From: an uncultured Caulobacteraceae bacterium
GTDB taxonomy: Bacteria > Pseudomonadota > Alphaproteobacteria > Caulobacterales > TH1-2
Assembly: GCA_937967425.1 (NCBI GenBank)
Contig: CALBST010000458.1
Coordinates: 1 to 21,315 of the forward strand
Reading direction: 5' to 3'
Length of the DNA: 21,315 nucleotides
Shown: piece by piece, positions 1 through 7,789 of the stretch
How the letters are laid out: each line of letters starts with the position of its first letter
Position numbering within the stretch: the stretch's first letter is position 1
Made by a program: the position numbers and the translations under genes
The notes under the pieces: model-generated
The model's input: only the letters and a program-made list of their open reading frames with translations
Told to the model about the DNA's origin: nothing
The model's database searches: none

Positions 1-9
1 CCAGGAGGA

Positions 10-55
10 ATGGCGCACCCGAAGGGATTCGAACCCCTGACCTCTGCCTTCGGAG
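10..55 (-). repeat. Left attachment site (attL): 3' tRNA-Arg fragment
   Basis: These 46 bases match 21261-21306 exactly. On the minus strand positions 55-11 read from the first base of the anticodon loop through the T arm and acceptor strand to the encoded CCA end; position 10 is one extra shared base. Identity stops exactly at the 5' edge of the anticodon loop, and the next bases (56 onward) no longer fit a tRNA, so this copy is a fragment. Tyrosine integrases often recombine in the anticodon loop of tRNA genes, which fits this boundary. Confidence 0.9.
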
Positions 56-171
56 TGGATTTTTGGCAGTTTTCTGGGCTGGTCGCAACTTGTACCGGCT
101 CGCAAAAATCCATTCAAATCAACGAATTTTCTTGCATCGCCTAAGTGTGTCTGGTCACGTGTTTCGATTTC

Positions 172-200
172 GGTGCGGACCAGGTGTGGACCAAGGTGAC
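172..200 (+). repeat. Left integrase arm-type repeat (two ~11-bp units)
   Basis: A 29-bp stretch with two tandem units, GTGCGGACCA and GTGTGGACCA, lies between attL and the integrase start. It matches 25 of 29 bases with 21195-21223, which lies just inside attR in the same orientation. Paired sites flanking the two cores are what arm-binding sites of a lambda/P4-type integrase should look like. They also overlap the probable integrase promoter, so integrase binding could autoregulate. The repeat is seen; the function is inferred. Confidence 0.65.
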
Positions 201-237
201 CTCTGCCCTCTCGGAAAAGCGGCCGTCGGCGGCTCCT

Positions 238-1485
238 ATGCGACTTACCAAGCGTGTTGTTGACGCCGCAGAGCCGCGCACCGCACGCTATCAGATTTGG
301 GACTCTGAGCTGGTCGGGTTCGGTCTGCGCGTCGAGACCTCGGGACGCAAGTCCTTCATCATCCGCTATCGCGCGGACGGCGGCGGACGCAATGCCGCCC
401 ACCGCTTGGTCACGATCGGCGCATACGGCGTCATGACGCCAGATCAGGCGCGAGCCGAAGCCAAGAAGCTCTTGGGCGCTGTGGCGACCGGCGCTGATCC
501 CGGGGCCGAGCGCCGATCAAAGCGCCAGGACCTCACGGTCTCCGAGCTTTGCGAACTCTACCTTCGCGAAGGCTGTCCCACGAAAAAGGCGTCGACGCTG
601 GCAACCGATCGCGGGCGCATCGATCGCCACATTAAGCCGCTGATTGGCACGAAGAGAATTTCGTCCGTCACGCGCGGCGACATTCAATGGCTGATGCGCC
701 AGATAGCCGATGGCAAGACCAAGGCTGACGTGAAAACGCGCCCGCGCGGCCGCGCCATCGTCCGCGGCGGCAAGGGCACGGCTAGCCGTACCATCGGCAT
801 GCTTGGCGGCATTTTCACCTACGCCGTACGCGAAGGCATGATCCCGGACAATCCTGTTCGCATGGTCAAACGCTGGCAGGATCGTCGCCTCGACCGCTAC
901 CTGAGCCAGGACGAGCTCGAACGTCTCGGCGACGCTTTGACGGAAGCGGAAGCCGCCGGCGAGAACCCCAAAGCACTCGCCATCATTCGGCTGCTGGCGC
1001 TTACCGGCGCGCGCAGAGGCGAGATCATCAATCTTGCTTGGGACGAGGTCGATTTCGACAAGGGCATGTTGCGGTTGCGCGACTCCAAAACCGGCCAGAA
1101 GATCATCCCCGTTGGCAAATCGGCGCTTGCGATCCTGGCGTCACAGCCGCGCACTGCGGATTCGGGATTGGTGTTTCCGGCCGACAAGCTTGGACGGAAG
1201 GGCGCCACGCGAACTCACTTTCAGGGCATCGACGCGATCTGGTATCGGGTTCGGACAAAGGCCAAGCTGCCGGACGTGCGCCTGCACGATCTCAGGCATA
1301 CGGCTGCGAGCGTCGCCGTCGCCAACGGCGCCTCTCTGCCAATGATCGCACGCATCCTCGGCCATGCCGACACAAAGACCACGCAGCGTTACGCCCACCT
1401 CTCGGATGCACCTGTGCGCCACGTCGTGGAGGAATTGGCCGAACAGGTTGCCGCCGCCATGCGCGTGCGCACGACGGCATCTTAA
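238..1485 (+). CDS. int: Tyrosine site-specific integrase (P4-like, DUF4102 arm domain)
   Basis: A 415-residue tyrosine recombinase predicted to excise and integrate the element at tRNA-Arg. The N-terminus (MRLTKRVVDAAEP, then GFGLRVETSGRKSF) is a typical DUF4102 arm-binding domain, followed by a core-binding region and the catalytic domain. Catalytic residues are all visible: R259 (TGARRGE), K284 (SKTGQK), H350 and R353 (HDLRH), H376 (LGHADT) and Y385 (TTQRYAHL). The frame is open upstream to 145, but ATG238 is chosen because family members start at the MxLTKRxVD motif and the upstream codons cover the arm repeats. No strong ribosome site is visible. Length is normal for the family and there is no damage. 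It is followed directly by a good terminator. Confidence 0.95.
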   Translation: MRLTKRVVDAAEPRTARYQIWDSELVGFGLRVETSGRKSFIIRYRADGGGRNAAHRLVTIGAYGVMTPDQARAEAKKLLGAVATGADPGAERRSKRQDLTVSELCELYLREGCPTKKASTLATDRGRIDRHIKPLIGTKRISSVTRGDIQWLMRQIADGKTKADVKTRPRGRAIVRGGKGTASRTIGMLGGIFTYAVREGMIPDNPVRMVKRWQDRRLDRYLSQDELERLGDALTEAEAAGENPKALAIIRLLALTGARRGEIINLAWDEVDFDKGMLRLRDSKTGQKIIPVGKSALAILASQPRTADSGLVFPADKLGRKGATRTHFQGIDAIWYRVRTKAKLPDVRLHDLRHTAASVAVANGASLPMIARILGHADTKTTQRYAHLSDAPVRHVVEELAEQVAAAMRVRTTAS

Positions 1486-1495
1486 CATTGCCCTT

Positions 1496-1527
1496 GCACG
1501 ACGCGCCGCAGGCCGTCGTGCTTTTTT
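1496..1527 (+). terminator. Rho-independent terminator of int
   Basis: Stem GCACGACG (1496-1503) pairs perfectly with CGTCGTGC (1514-1521) across a 10-base loop, followed at once by six T residues (1522-1527). It begins 10 bases after the integrase stop codon. Confidence 0.85.
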
Positions 1528-1571
1528 CAGACGCCCCTCGCCGCGACGGCTTCTATCGGACACCGGGCGCA

Positions 1572-1629
1572 GGGTGGGTCAAGGATCGCGCGGCAGCGCG
1601 ACCCGAAGGGCTGCGTCCTTGACGCACCC
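1572..1629. repeat. Long inverted repeat between convergent int and thg1-like genes
   Basis: Arms of 14 bases, GGGTGGGTCAAGGA (1572-1585) and TCCTTGACGCACCC (1616-1629), pair with one mismatch. The 30-base loop holds a further short CGCG/CGCG pairing. It lies between the int terminator and the 3' end of the Thg1-like gene. There is no T-run, so it is not a classic terminator for either gene. It may be a dispersed palindromic (REP-like) repeat or a structured 3' end. Confidence 0.5.
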
Positions 1630-1670
1630 GAGCACGGTGTCAGGCTCCGATCGTCGCCACGCGCTGCATG

Positions 1671-2444
1671 TCACATCCGAAGATCAGCTCGACCCGGTCC
1701 TTCCGGGCGCGCAAGGTCCAGATCGACAACGCGCGACCGGATCACCGGCCCTTGTGGGCGGTGCGGAGCGGGGATTCGCGCAAGGACCTCCGCCGAGCGC
1801 GTCGTCTCGACAGGGCGCTTCGCGAGATAGCTCCCGAGCCGATTGGCTACCGGAAACGCCTCCATGGACAGGCCGATCTCGGCCAGCATTGTCACCAACT
1901 CGCCGACGGACTTGCCGTGCGATTGCCCCGGTGTGAAGTTCGCCTGGGTCACCATTTGTACAGCGTTGCGGGTGGCGTCCTGTTCGCGCCAGATCTGCGC
2001 GTTGACCGCCTCGACGCGCGAGGGGATGTTGAAGGCGCGACAATCGAAAGACGGGATGATGCGCCCGACGCGCTCGGGCCACGCCTCAGCAGCAAGAAGC
2101 ATGAATTTCGCGGACGCCATCGCTGCCAGCACGGACACGATCTTGAACACGCGCCCGCCGAAGATCGGGTCGCTCTCGGGCGTTTCGCGTTCGAGGATCA
2201 GCGTGATCTCGTCGCTCTGCGTGTAGCCGACCCAAGCGTGCGTCTCTTCGATCAGGCGCGCTGTGACGGTGCGCATGATGCCGGACATGCGCGCATCGAA
2301 GGGCTTGTCCATGCCGCGGGTGAACGTCGAGAAGGCGCGGCCGTCCAGCCTAACCACAAGCGGCAACCCCGGCGCGATCAGGCGCTCGGTTTCAAGGCTT
2401 TCATAAGCCTTCATCCGGTCGCCGAGCTCATCCTTGATGGCCAT
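1671..2444 (-). CDS. Thg1-like 3'-5' RNA polymerase / tRNA-His guanylyltransferase family
   Basis: A Thg1-superfamily protein of 257 residues. Thg1 adds G-1 to tRNA-His; bacterial Thg1-like proteins repair tRNA 5' ends by template-dependent 3'-5' addition. The metal-binding carboxylates are in place: VVRLDGRAF (D34) and GYTQSDEITL (D78, E79), followed by the conserved middle region (SFDCRAFNIPS) and a TPGQSHGKS segment. ATG2444 is preferred over an in-frame GTG at 2453; neither has a clear ribosome site. The last residues look shifted: after VVDLDL the frame reads ARPEGPGRADLRM and stops, whereas the +1 frame reads RARKDRVELIFGCD and ends at 1640, closer to expected family C-termini. A one-base indel near 1714-1718 is therefore likely; the catalytic palm is untouched. 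Family identity is confident, substrate unknown. Confidence 0.85.
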   Translation of the reverse strand: MAIKDELGDRMKAYESLETERLIAPGLPLVVRLDGRAFSTFTRGMDKPFDARMSGIMRTVTARLIEETHAWVGYTQSDEITLILERETPESDPIFGGRVFKIVSVLAAMASAKFMLLAAEAWPERVGRIIPSFDCRAFNIPSRVEAVNAQIWREQDATRNAVQMVTQANFTPGQSHGKSVGELVTMLAEIGLSMEAFPVANRLGSYLAKRPVETTRSAEVLARIPAPHRPQGPVIRSRVVDLDLARPEGPGRADLRM

Positions 2445-2473
2445 CTTAATCACCCAACGCTAATCAGCCGACG

Positions 2474-2640
2474 CTATGAAGCCCGGCGTCGGGCAGTGCG
2501 CGCCGATGTCCCTCTGCCGCCACGCGCGATCTTCATGTCGATATGCAGCCCCGCCGCAGAGGCCATGTTGACCAGCATATCGATGCTGAACAGCTCAATC
2601 TTGCCGCGCACCAGATCGGATATTTTACGCTGATTCCCGA
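2474..2640 (-). pseudogene. C-terminal remnant of an XRE/HigA-like antitoxin
   Basis: The minus strand encodes QRKISDLVRGKIELFSIDML followed by VNMASAAGLHIDMKI, characteristic of the second half of HTH_37/XRE antitoxin-type regulators (QxxISDLxRGKIxxFSxDxLxxM). The first half, which should hold the start and the first helices of the HTH, is missing: upstream the frame runs antisense-like through the neighbouring HTH gene with no XRE sequence. No toxin gene is seen nearby. The remnant overlaps the last codons of the 2625-2837 gene, so a deletion probably joined the two. It could at most be translated as a short tail protein. Confidence 0.55.
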
Positions 2641-2837
2641 CCGTACTCGCTGGTGGAGCCGTGCAGGCGCTTTTGCGCCCAGGCGTCGAGCACATGATCG
2701 ATGTAGCGCACCAGGCGTGGCCCATATTTGACGAAGGGCGGGCCTTCGCCCGTGACGCGCCAGCGATTGAGCGTGTGCTTGGAGATTTTGAGCCGCGCGG
2801 CGGCTTCTTCCACCGTGAGCAGTGTTTCGACAGACAT
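2625..2837 (-). CDS. Small AlpA/excisionase-like HTH protein
   Basis: A 70-residue DNA-binding protein of the MerR-fold HTH_17/AlpA type. LLTVEEAAARLKISKHTLNRW is the winged helix-turn-helix and GPPFVKYGPRLVRYIDHVLDAW the wing and final helix, filling nearly the whole protein. In mobile elements such proteins act as excisionases/directionality factors or as regulators of int and transfer genes. ATG2837 is preferred over ATG2843 because the ribosome site AGGGAG lies 7 bases from the former and almost touches the latter. A GCGGGA/TCCCGC inverted repeat (2863-2868, 2881-2886) in the leader could be an operator. The C-terminus runs into the broken XRE gene. Confidence 0.75.
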   Translation of the reverse strand: MSVETLLTVEEAAARLKISKHTLNRWRVTGEGPPFVKYGPRLVRYIDHVLDAWAQKRLHGSTSEYGRESA

Positions 2838-3104
2838 ATGCATTCTCCCTGTCCAGCATGACGCGGGATGCTGAAACACGTCCCGCTTGGTTAAGGAGAA
2901 CGCCGACAAACACTTGGCGCCAACGTTTTCTGCCCTCGTTTGAAAACCCGATTCGACGTGAGAACGCGGCGCCGTTTCCCGGCGTTGCCGCATGTGGACC
3001 AGGCTGTCCCGCGCGATCCCTGGCAAACCGCACCTAGCCCTTATTGTCCCGCAATGGCCCAGCGCCACAATTCACGCGCCGGACGAAAAGTGAATCTGCG
3101 GATT

Positions 3105-3458
3105 TCAACGTCCAGCGCTGTTTTCATCAAGAAAGCGCTCAAGATCGGCGGGCCGATAGGCGATGAGGCGCGCGCCGCGCATGGTCCATTTGGGACCGAT
3201 CTTCTTGGCGCGCCATGCTTTGAGTGTGGATTCCGACACGCCTAGATATTGGGCCGCTTCGCGCGGGCTCAACACAATTGGCCGCTCGGGCGCGGGAATT
3301 GGCGGTGGTTTCGCGCGCCTGGTTCGCTGCTGCTTCGGCTGGCTCGCCGGAGTGGCCTCGCGCTCCGATGTGCGTGCATCAAGAGCATCGAACAGCCCCA
3401 ATTGGCCTGGATCGCTTCCACGCTTGTGAGGGGATTTCCTGCCTCCGCGCCGCGCCAT
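3105..3458 (-). CDS. HTH_17-type DNA-binding protein
   Basis: A 117-residue protein. Residues 1-55 are basic and low in complexity (MARRGGRKSPHKRGS, later RTRRAKPPPIPAP), probably disordered. Residues 58-117 form one excisionase/MerR-type HTH: LSPREAAQYLGVSESTLKAW, then KIGPKWTMRGARLIAYRPADLERFL. The ribosome site AAAGGA lies 8 bases before ATG3458. The gene follows the relaxase on the same strand after a 55-bp gap, suggesting a relaxosome accessory or regulatory role; that link is inferred. It is related in fold to the 70-residue HTH protein downstream but has a long basic tail. Confidence 0.75.
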   Translation of the reverse strand: MARRGGRKSPHKRGSDPGQLGLFDALDARTSEREATPASQPKQQRTRRAKPPPIPAPERPIVLSPREAAQYLGVSESTLKAWRAKKIGPKWTMRGARLIAYRPADLERFLDENSAGR

Positions 3459-3513
3459 GGCCGATGTCCTTTGCGATCCAACTGGCGTTTCGCAGCAAAG
3501 GACGGGCCTCTCC

Positions 3514-5280
3514 TCAAAGCTCTAGCCCGAGGCCACGTCCAAGCAGCTTGGTCATCGCCAGCTCCGGCGTCTTCGTCATTTGGTTGGCGAGGTTAAGCGA
3601 GACGCTGTCGCCGGCGCCGATGTCCATGCCCAATTTCATTGGCGTCAGCGCCACGTCGCGCCCGCGTTCCAGGATGGCGGTCTTGCCGGCGAACAATTCC
3701 TTGGTTTCACGCACGTTCCACGGCTCTTCGCCGCCAAAGCCGCCGCGGCCAAATTTCTGATCGCCGCTGCCGGGCGTCACGTCGCGGAAGAGCCCGTGCC
3801 GCTCACGTGTCGCAAGCTTGCCCTCATGCTTCAGCTCGTTGTCTTTGAGCGCGTCCATGGCGCCATCGCGGAAATGGAATTTACCGGCTCCGTCGCGCAC
3901 GCCGAAGCCTTGCTGCTCCATGAACTGCGCTCGTTGGTCCAAGGCTTCGCGCACGCCGGGCATGTCGGGCAGTCGCGGCGACTCGCCTCGTGCGATGCGA
4001 TTGAGTTCACGGTCTAGCTCAGTTTGCGCCCACACCCGGCTCTGTTCGCTAGGCGAGTGAAACGATAGCCGCTCGATGCCGCCACGCCTGCCGTCCGGCG
4101 TCAGCGTCACCAGCGAACCGCGCTGTAAATCGACAATCGCCTCCATTGAGGTGTTGAGCACCAGTCTTCCCTTATCGGGCGTCTCCACCACCAGCACGCC
4201 GCGATCGGGAGCTTCGCCCCGCGGGCCCATTTCGCGCACCTCGCCAGCGACGCGGCCCATGCTCTTCTCATAGGGCCGCGCCCGCGCCAGTTCGCGCCGA
4301 ACGTCTATGGAGCGCATGGCTTTGAGCCGCTCGGTCCAGTCGCGCTCGAAGGTCAAGACATTGCGCCGCGATTCTTGCGCCAAGCCGATCCGCGCCAGCT
4401 CCCGCGCCCGCGCCTTCAGCGCATAGGCGAAAGCCGGATCTCGGCCTCGACCCAAGCGTTGCAGCAATATCTCCGGCTTGCCGCCCAGCTCCTGTTCGAT
4501 GGCCTGATCAAGCCGCGTAAACCCACGCGCATGTGCTTCGCGGTCGAGTCGGAGCCGCTCGTCCTCGCGCCCACGGCCGCCGATCCGATCGGTCGCCACG
4601 TCGCGCGCCGCTTCGCGGAGTCCGTGGCTCACATAGTCGCGGGGGAGAAGGAGGTCGGCGCCGTCGCGGCGCACACCGCGCAAAATGACATGGGTGTGCG
4701 GATTGTCGGTGTTGTGGTGATCGATCGCGACCCAGTCGAGCCGCACCCCGAGATCGCGCTCCATCCGCGCCATGGTCTCGCGCGTGAAGTCCTTCAGATG
4801 CCCATCCTCGGACACGAGGCGCGCCCCGCTTTCCGGCGCCAGGGTCAGCCGGAAATGCCGCTTGTCATGCTCGGCCCAGTCTTGCAGCCGGTCCTGCGCG
4901 TTGCGCACTTCGTCCTCGTGGGCATCGTAGAAGCGGCCTTTCTCGCCTTCGCGCTCAGCCCCATCGCGTTGCAGGTACGACGCATGCGCCGCCAGATTGC
5001 CGCCGCCGCCGGCAGCGCCGCGCATGCCATGGTTGCGGAAACTGACCTTCGCCACCACACGCTGGCGCCCATCGACCGCGAACGGCCGCGCGCCGCGTCC
5101 TACGCCGCCGCTGCGGCCCACCTTTTTCCCGGCCAGCGCCGAGCCGAGCTGCTTGCCAAGCGAGATGCGGGCGCCGCTACTGCCGCCGCCCTTCTTCGCG
5201 CGCAGAATGCGGATGCGCAGCGCGTCTTCCTTGGCTTCCCGAAGCGCGTTGCGCGCGTTGAAGGACTTCTTCTCGAACAT
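3514..5280 (-). CDS. Relaxase, VirD2-like with DUF3363 domain
   Basis: A 588-residue mobilization relaxase that would nick oriT and lead transfer. A basic glycine-rich N-terminus precedes the nuclease domain: VVAKVSFRNHG, then AAHASYLQRDG with Tyr102 as probable catalytic tyrosine, FYDAHEDE, KRHFRLTLAPESG, and the metal-binding triad in AIDHHNTDNPHTHVILRG (His188/189, His195, His197). The remainder (THRLDQAIE-like helix, then SLVTLTPDGRRGGIERLSFH) fits DUF3363. ATG5280 has an AGGCAG-like site upstream; an in-frame start at 5343 would add 21 atypical residues. The gene is intact and full length, unlike the divergent coupling protein. Identification follows the conserved alphaproteobacterial ICE order relaxase-TraG-CopG. 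Confidence 0.9.
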   Translation of the reverse strand: MFEKKSFNARNALREAKEDALRIRILRAKKGGGSSGARISLGKQLGSALAGKKVGRSGGVGRGARPFAVDGRQRVVAKVSFRNHGMRGAAGGGGNLAAHASYLQRDGAEREGEKGRFYDAHEDEVRNAQDRLQDWAEHDKRHFRLTLAPESGARLVSEDGHLKDFTRETMARMERDLGVRLDWVAIDHHNTDNPHTHVILRGVRRDGADLLLPRDYVSHGLREAARDVATDRIGGRGREDERLRLDREAHARGFTRLDQAIEQELGGKPEILLQRLGRGRDPAFAYALKARARELARIGLAQESRRNVLTFERDWTERLKAMRSIDVRRELARARPYEKSMGRVAGEVREMGPRGEAPDRGVLVVETPDKGRLVLNTSMEAIVDLQRGSLVTLTPDGRRGGIERLSFHSPSEQSRVWAQTELDRELNRIARGESPRLPDMPGVREALDQRAQFMEQQGFGVRDGAGKFHFRDGAMDALKDNELKHEGKLATRERHGLFRDVTPGSGDQKFGRGGFGGEEPWNVRETKELFAGKTAILERGRDVALTPMKLGMDIGAGDSVSLNLANQMTKTPELAMTKLLGRGLGLEL

Positions 5281-5555
5281 GGCGTTCTGCCTATTCCGCG
5301 TCCTGCCGCAGCCCGGCGGCAAACTTACCCAGCCGCGCCTCAACTTGCGGAAATCCTAGCAAAACCAAGGGCCGAAAGCAACTAAAACTCGCTCTTTATC
5401 TTGCTTTAAGCCTCCATTTCTGCGACCATTACAATATAAACAAGTATAGATGAGCCGATGCAGCGCATGACAACTTATAACTACGAGGCGGGCGGACGAG
5501 ATGCGCAGCTTGCTGGCGTCAAGCGCGTTGCGCACCGGCCTTTGCCGGGCTGCGC
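5281..5555. other. Divergent intergenic region, candidate oriT
   Basis: This 275-bp gap separates the relaxase (left) from the TraG-like gene (right). The part from about 5350 to 5490 is strikingly AT-richer than its surroundings. It holds an inverted repeat AAAGCAA (5375-5381) / TTGCTTT (5401-5407) with 19 bases between, and GAAATCCTAGC near 5351, which partly resembles the IncP-type nick motif ATCCTG. oriT commonly lies next to its relaxase gene. The promoters of both genes must also lie here. The nick position is a guess. Confidence 0.4.
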
Positions 5556-7430
5556 ATGACGGCGTGGGGCCGCTTCTTGGCAGCCACCGCATTGGCGCTG
5601 GTGCTAATGTTCGCGGCCGTCACCCAGTTCGTCGCCTGGAAGTTCGATCAGCACCCGGCGCTAGGCGATCCCGTCGCAGTGGTGGACGGCGTCAGACTCT
5701 ATGCGCCGTGGCAAGTGCTCGTGTGGGCGTTCAAATGGATCGCTTATGATGCGTGGAAGGCGCTGTTGCACGCCGCGCTGATCGCCATGGCGCTGTTCGC
5801 CGCATTCGGACTGGCCGCGCTCGTCGCCGCGATTGAACCGCCGACCTTTCGCCTGCGTCTTTGGCGTCCAGGCTTCGAACGCTGGTGTAGATTGAGCCAA
5901 CGTGGGCTATTGCGGGGCGACGGCTTGGCGCTAGCTGGCGTGCGTCGTCATGCCTTGGCGAAGCCGGAGTTTGTCCGCCTCGATGCGGGACATGCGCTGC
6001 TGCTCGGCGCGCCGGTTCACACGGACGATGCCCTTCTTGCGGCGGTGGCGAACTGGCGCGGCGCATTGGTGTTCATCGAAGCGCGCGATCTCGCAGCGCG
6101 CCTGCCACGGCAGGACATGCTGCGCTTCGCGCCGGGCCGCGCCGACGCCATCGCCATCAACCCGCTCTTGAACGTGCGCGGCGGCGCCCATGCCTGGAGC
6201 GATGCGCAGATCCTGGCGCGCGGCTTTCTGCGCAGCGAGCAGAGCATGCTCGTGGCGGGCCTTGCGGCGCTCGTGCTCGACACGCTGGTCCATAGCGCAC
6301 CTCTGGCGCGCTCGTTCTCCGGTATGCGCCGGGCGCTCGCCGATCCGCAGCGGCGACTGGCTGAGTTCTGCGCGCGCTGGGCCGACCCTGTCGAGCCCGA
6401 TCTCGGTCCTGCGACCGGGGAGTTGACGCGCATCGCACGCCATTGGCGCCGCGACGGCGAAGCAGCGCTCAAGACCATGCGCGACATCGATAGGCGATTG
6501 CGGCTGTTCGCTGATGGCGATCACGCGCTCGCCACGGACGGCCATCAGCTCCGCTTCGCCGATCTGATGTCGGGCGATGGACCATCTTCGCTCGTCGTGC
6601 AGTTGCCGCCGGGACGAGAAAGACTGACCGCCCCGCTCGCTGCGGCTCTGTTGGCGCAGCTTGCCTCGGCTTGCGCGGCGATGTCCCATCTCAATGAGCG
6701 CCGCGAACAGAGCGCGTTGCTCGTTGTTGTCGAGGCCAGTGCGCTGGCGGCGCTCGCGGCCGAACAGGAACCCGCCGAGCCAACGAACGCGGCCTGGAAA
6801 AAGATGCTGCCGCTTTACGATGCGCTGATCTGCGGCGCACGCGGCGTGCGCTTTCTGGTGCAAGCTGCTTGCGCCAGCGAAGCCAGCATAGCGATCGGCG
6901 CCAAGCGTGACGAATTCGCCGATGACGTGCGCGACGTATTTGCCGCCATCGCCCCGATCGGGCCGCAAACCGAAGCGAGCGCGGCGATGGCGGCAGGGTT
7001 GGCGGGACAGGTCTGGGTCTGGAACCGTTTGCCGCATCAGGCCAGCAGCTTCGCGCGCTGGCTCTTGCCGCGCTGGCGGCGCGAGGTCGCGTGGGCGGTC
7101 ACGCCGGACGATCTGCGAACCGCCGAAGCGGGCGACACGCTGCTCTTGCTGGCGGGCCTCAAGCCCATACGCGGCAGGTCGCTGATCACCGAACGCGCCA
7201 GCGCCAGTTTCGTCGATGTAACCTCCGTCGCCCACGCGCCGCATGATTGGGATGCGCCTGCATTGGCGCCGGCTGCCGCTGGCGCTGCCGTCGCGCTGGA
7301 AGCGCCGCCAGCAATCGAGAATACGCAGACTAATCCGCCAGCGCTGATCGGTGGTGCGAAGTTGCGCCGCGCCTTGTCGCGTCGGGCCGCGCCAACACTC
7401 AAGCTTGACCATCGAGAAACACCGACATGA
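5556..7430 (+). CDS. TraG/VirD4-like coupling protein homologue lacking Walker motifs
   Basis: A 624-residue membrane protein matching the TraG family over its length: TM segments at about 6-28 and 68-93 around the periplasmic GVRLYAPWQVLVWAFKW, then the nucleotide-binding-domain counterpart. At the expected Walker A (APTRSGKG in active proteins) it reads LLGAPVHTDDALL (149-161), with no GK[ST]. At Walker B (LLLLDEFPALG) it reads LLVVVEASALAAL (388-400), losing the Asp. AINPLLNVRGG (200-210) matches the YNPLxEVR signature and supports homology. The C-terminus (about 560-624) is Ala/Pro-rich. T4CPs feed the relaxase-DNA complex to the secretion channel using ATP; this one should not hydrolyse ATP. 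The frame is open throughout, so it is not simple decay by frameshift. ATGA overlap with the next gene. Confidence 0.75.
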   Translation: MTAWGRFLAATALALVLMFAAVTQFVAWKFDQHPALGDPVAVVDGVRLYAPWQVLVWAFKWIAYDAWKALLHAALIAMALFAAFGLAALVAAIEPPTFRLRLWRPGFERWCRLSQRGLLRGDGLALAGVRRHALAKPEFVRLDAGHALLLGAPVHTDDALLAAVANWRGALVFIEARDLAARLPRQDMLRFAPGRADAIAINPLLNVRGGAHAWSDAQILARGFLRSEQSMLVAGLAALVLDTLVHSAPLARSFSGMRRALADPQRRLAEFCARWADPVEPDLGPATGELTRIARHWRRDGEAALKTMRDIDRRLRLFADGDHALATDGHQLRFADLMSGDGPSSLVVQLPPGRERLTAPLAAALLAQLASACAAMSHLNERREQSALLVVVEASALAALAAEQEPAEPTNAAWKKMLPLYDALICGARGVRFLVQAACASEASIAIGAKRDEFADDVRDVFAAIAPIGPQTEASAAMAAGLAGQVWVWNRLPHQASSFARWLLPRWRREVAWAVTPDDLRTAEAGDTLLLLAGLKPIRGRSLITERASASFVDVTSVAHAPHDWDAPALAPAAAGAAVALEAPPAIENTQTNPPALIGGAKLRRALSRRAAPTLKLDHRETPT

Positions 7431-7789
7431 GTTCCAAGCGCCAGCTCACCTTGCACTTTGACGCCGAAGTCGCCGCCGCGATCGAAGCTGAGGGCAGAAG
7501 GCGGGGGCTCACCCTGTCGCGCGCGGCCAATGACGCCATCCGCCGCGCGCTCTTGGATGAAGCTGGCGAAGGCCTCGCCAGCACGATCAAGGCGCGGCTA
7601 GACCGGATCGACAAACGCGACCACGCCCGCGCGCGCGAACTGGCGCTGGTCAAGGAGACGTTGCTCCTATTCGTTCGAGTCTGGTTCGAATATGCCGGAC
7701 CGCTCGATGACAGCGACCCGGACGCGGGCGCGGACGCCGAGGTGCGCTTTCAGGGGTTCCTGGAAATGCTGGCGGAACAACCCCCGTGA
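7427..7789 (+). CDS. CopG/ribbon-helix-helix protein of the TraG-CopG-Trb module
   Basis: A 120-residue protein with an N-terminal ribbon-helix-helix (KRQLTLHFDAEVAAAIEAEG, then LTLSRAANDAIRRAL) and a helical C-terminal part (ELALVKETLLLFVRVWFEY, VRFQGFLEML) typical of the small CopG-family protein found between TraG and TrbB in alphaproteobacterial ICEs. Its start overlaps the TraG-like stop (ATGA), so the two are translationally coupled. Expected role is DNA binding at oriT or control of the trb operon. No trbB or other trb gene follows. Confidence 0.8.
   Translation: MSSKRQLTLHFDAEVAAAIEAEGRRRGLTLSRAANDAIRRALLDEAGEGLASTIKARLDRIDKRDHARARELALVKETLLLFVRVWFEYAGPLDDSDPDAGADAEVRFQGFLEMLAEQPP

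Noticed and set aside
1668..2633. 321-codon plus-strand frame opposite the Thg1-like gene
   Set aside because: Thg1 catalytic motifs are on the minus strand; the plus frame also crosses several unrelated features.
4375..5385. 336-codon open frame on the plus strand opposite the relaxase
   Set aside because: The minus strand carries the relaxase three-His motif and DUF3363 sequence; the plus frame is its complement and has no recognisable domain.
5931..7412. 493-codon open frame on the minus strand opposite the TraG-like gene
   Set aside because: It has no family motifs and is Arg/Gln-rich shadow sequence of a GC-rich gene; the plus-strand frame has TM segments and TraG signatures and overlaps CopG in the family-typical way.
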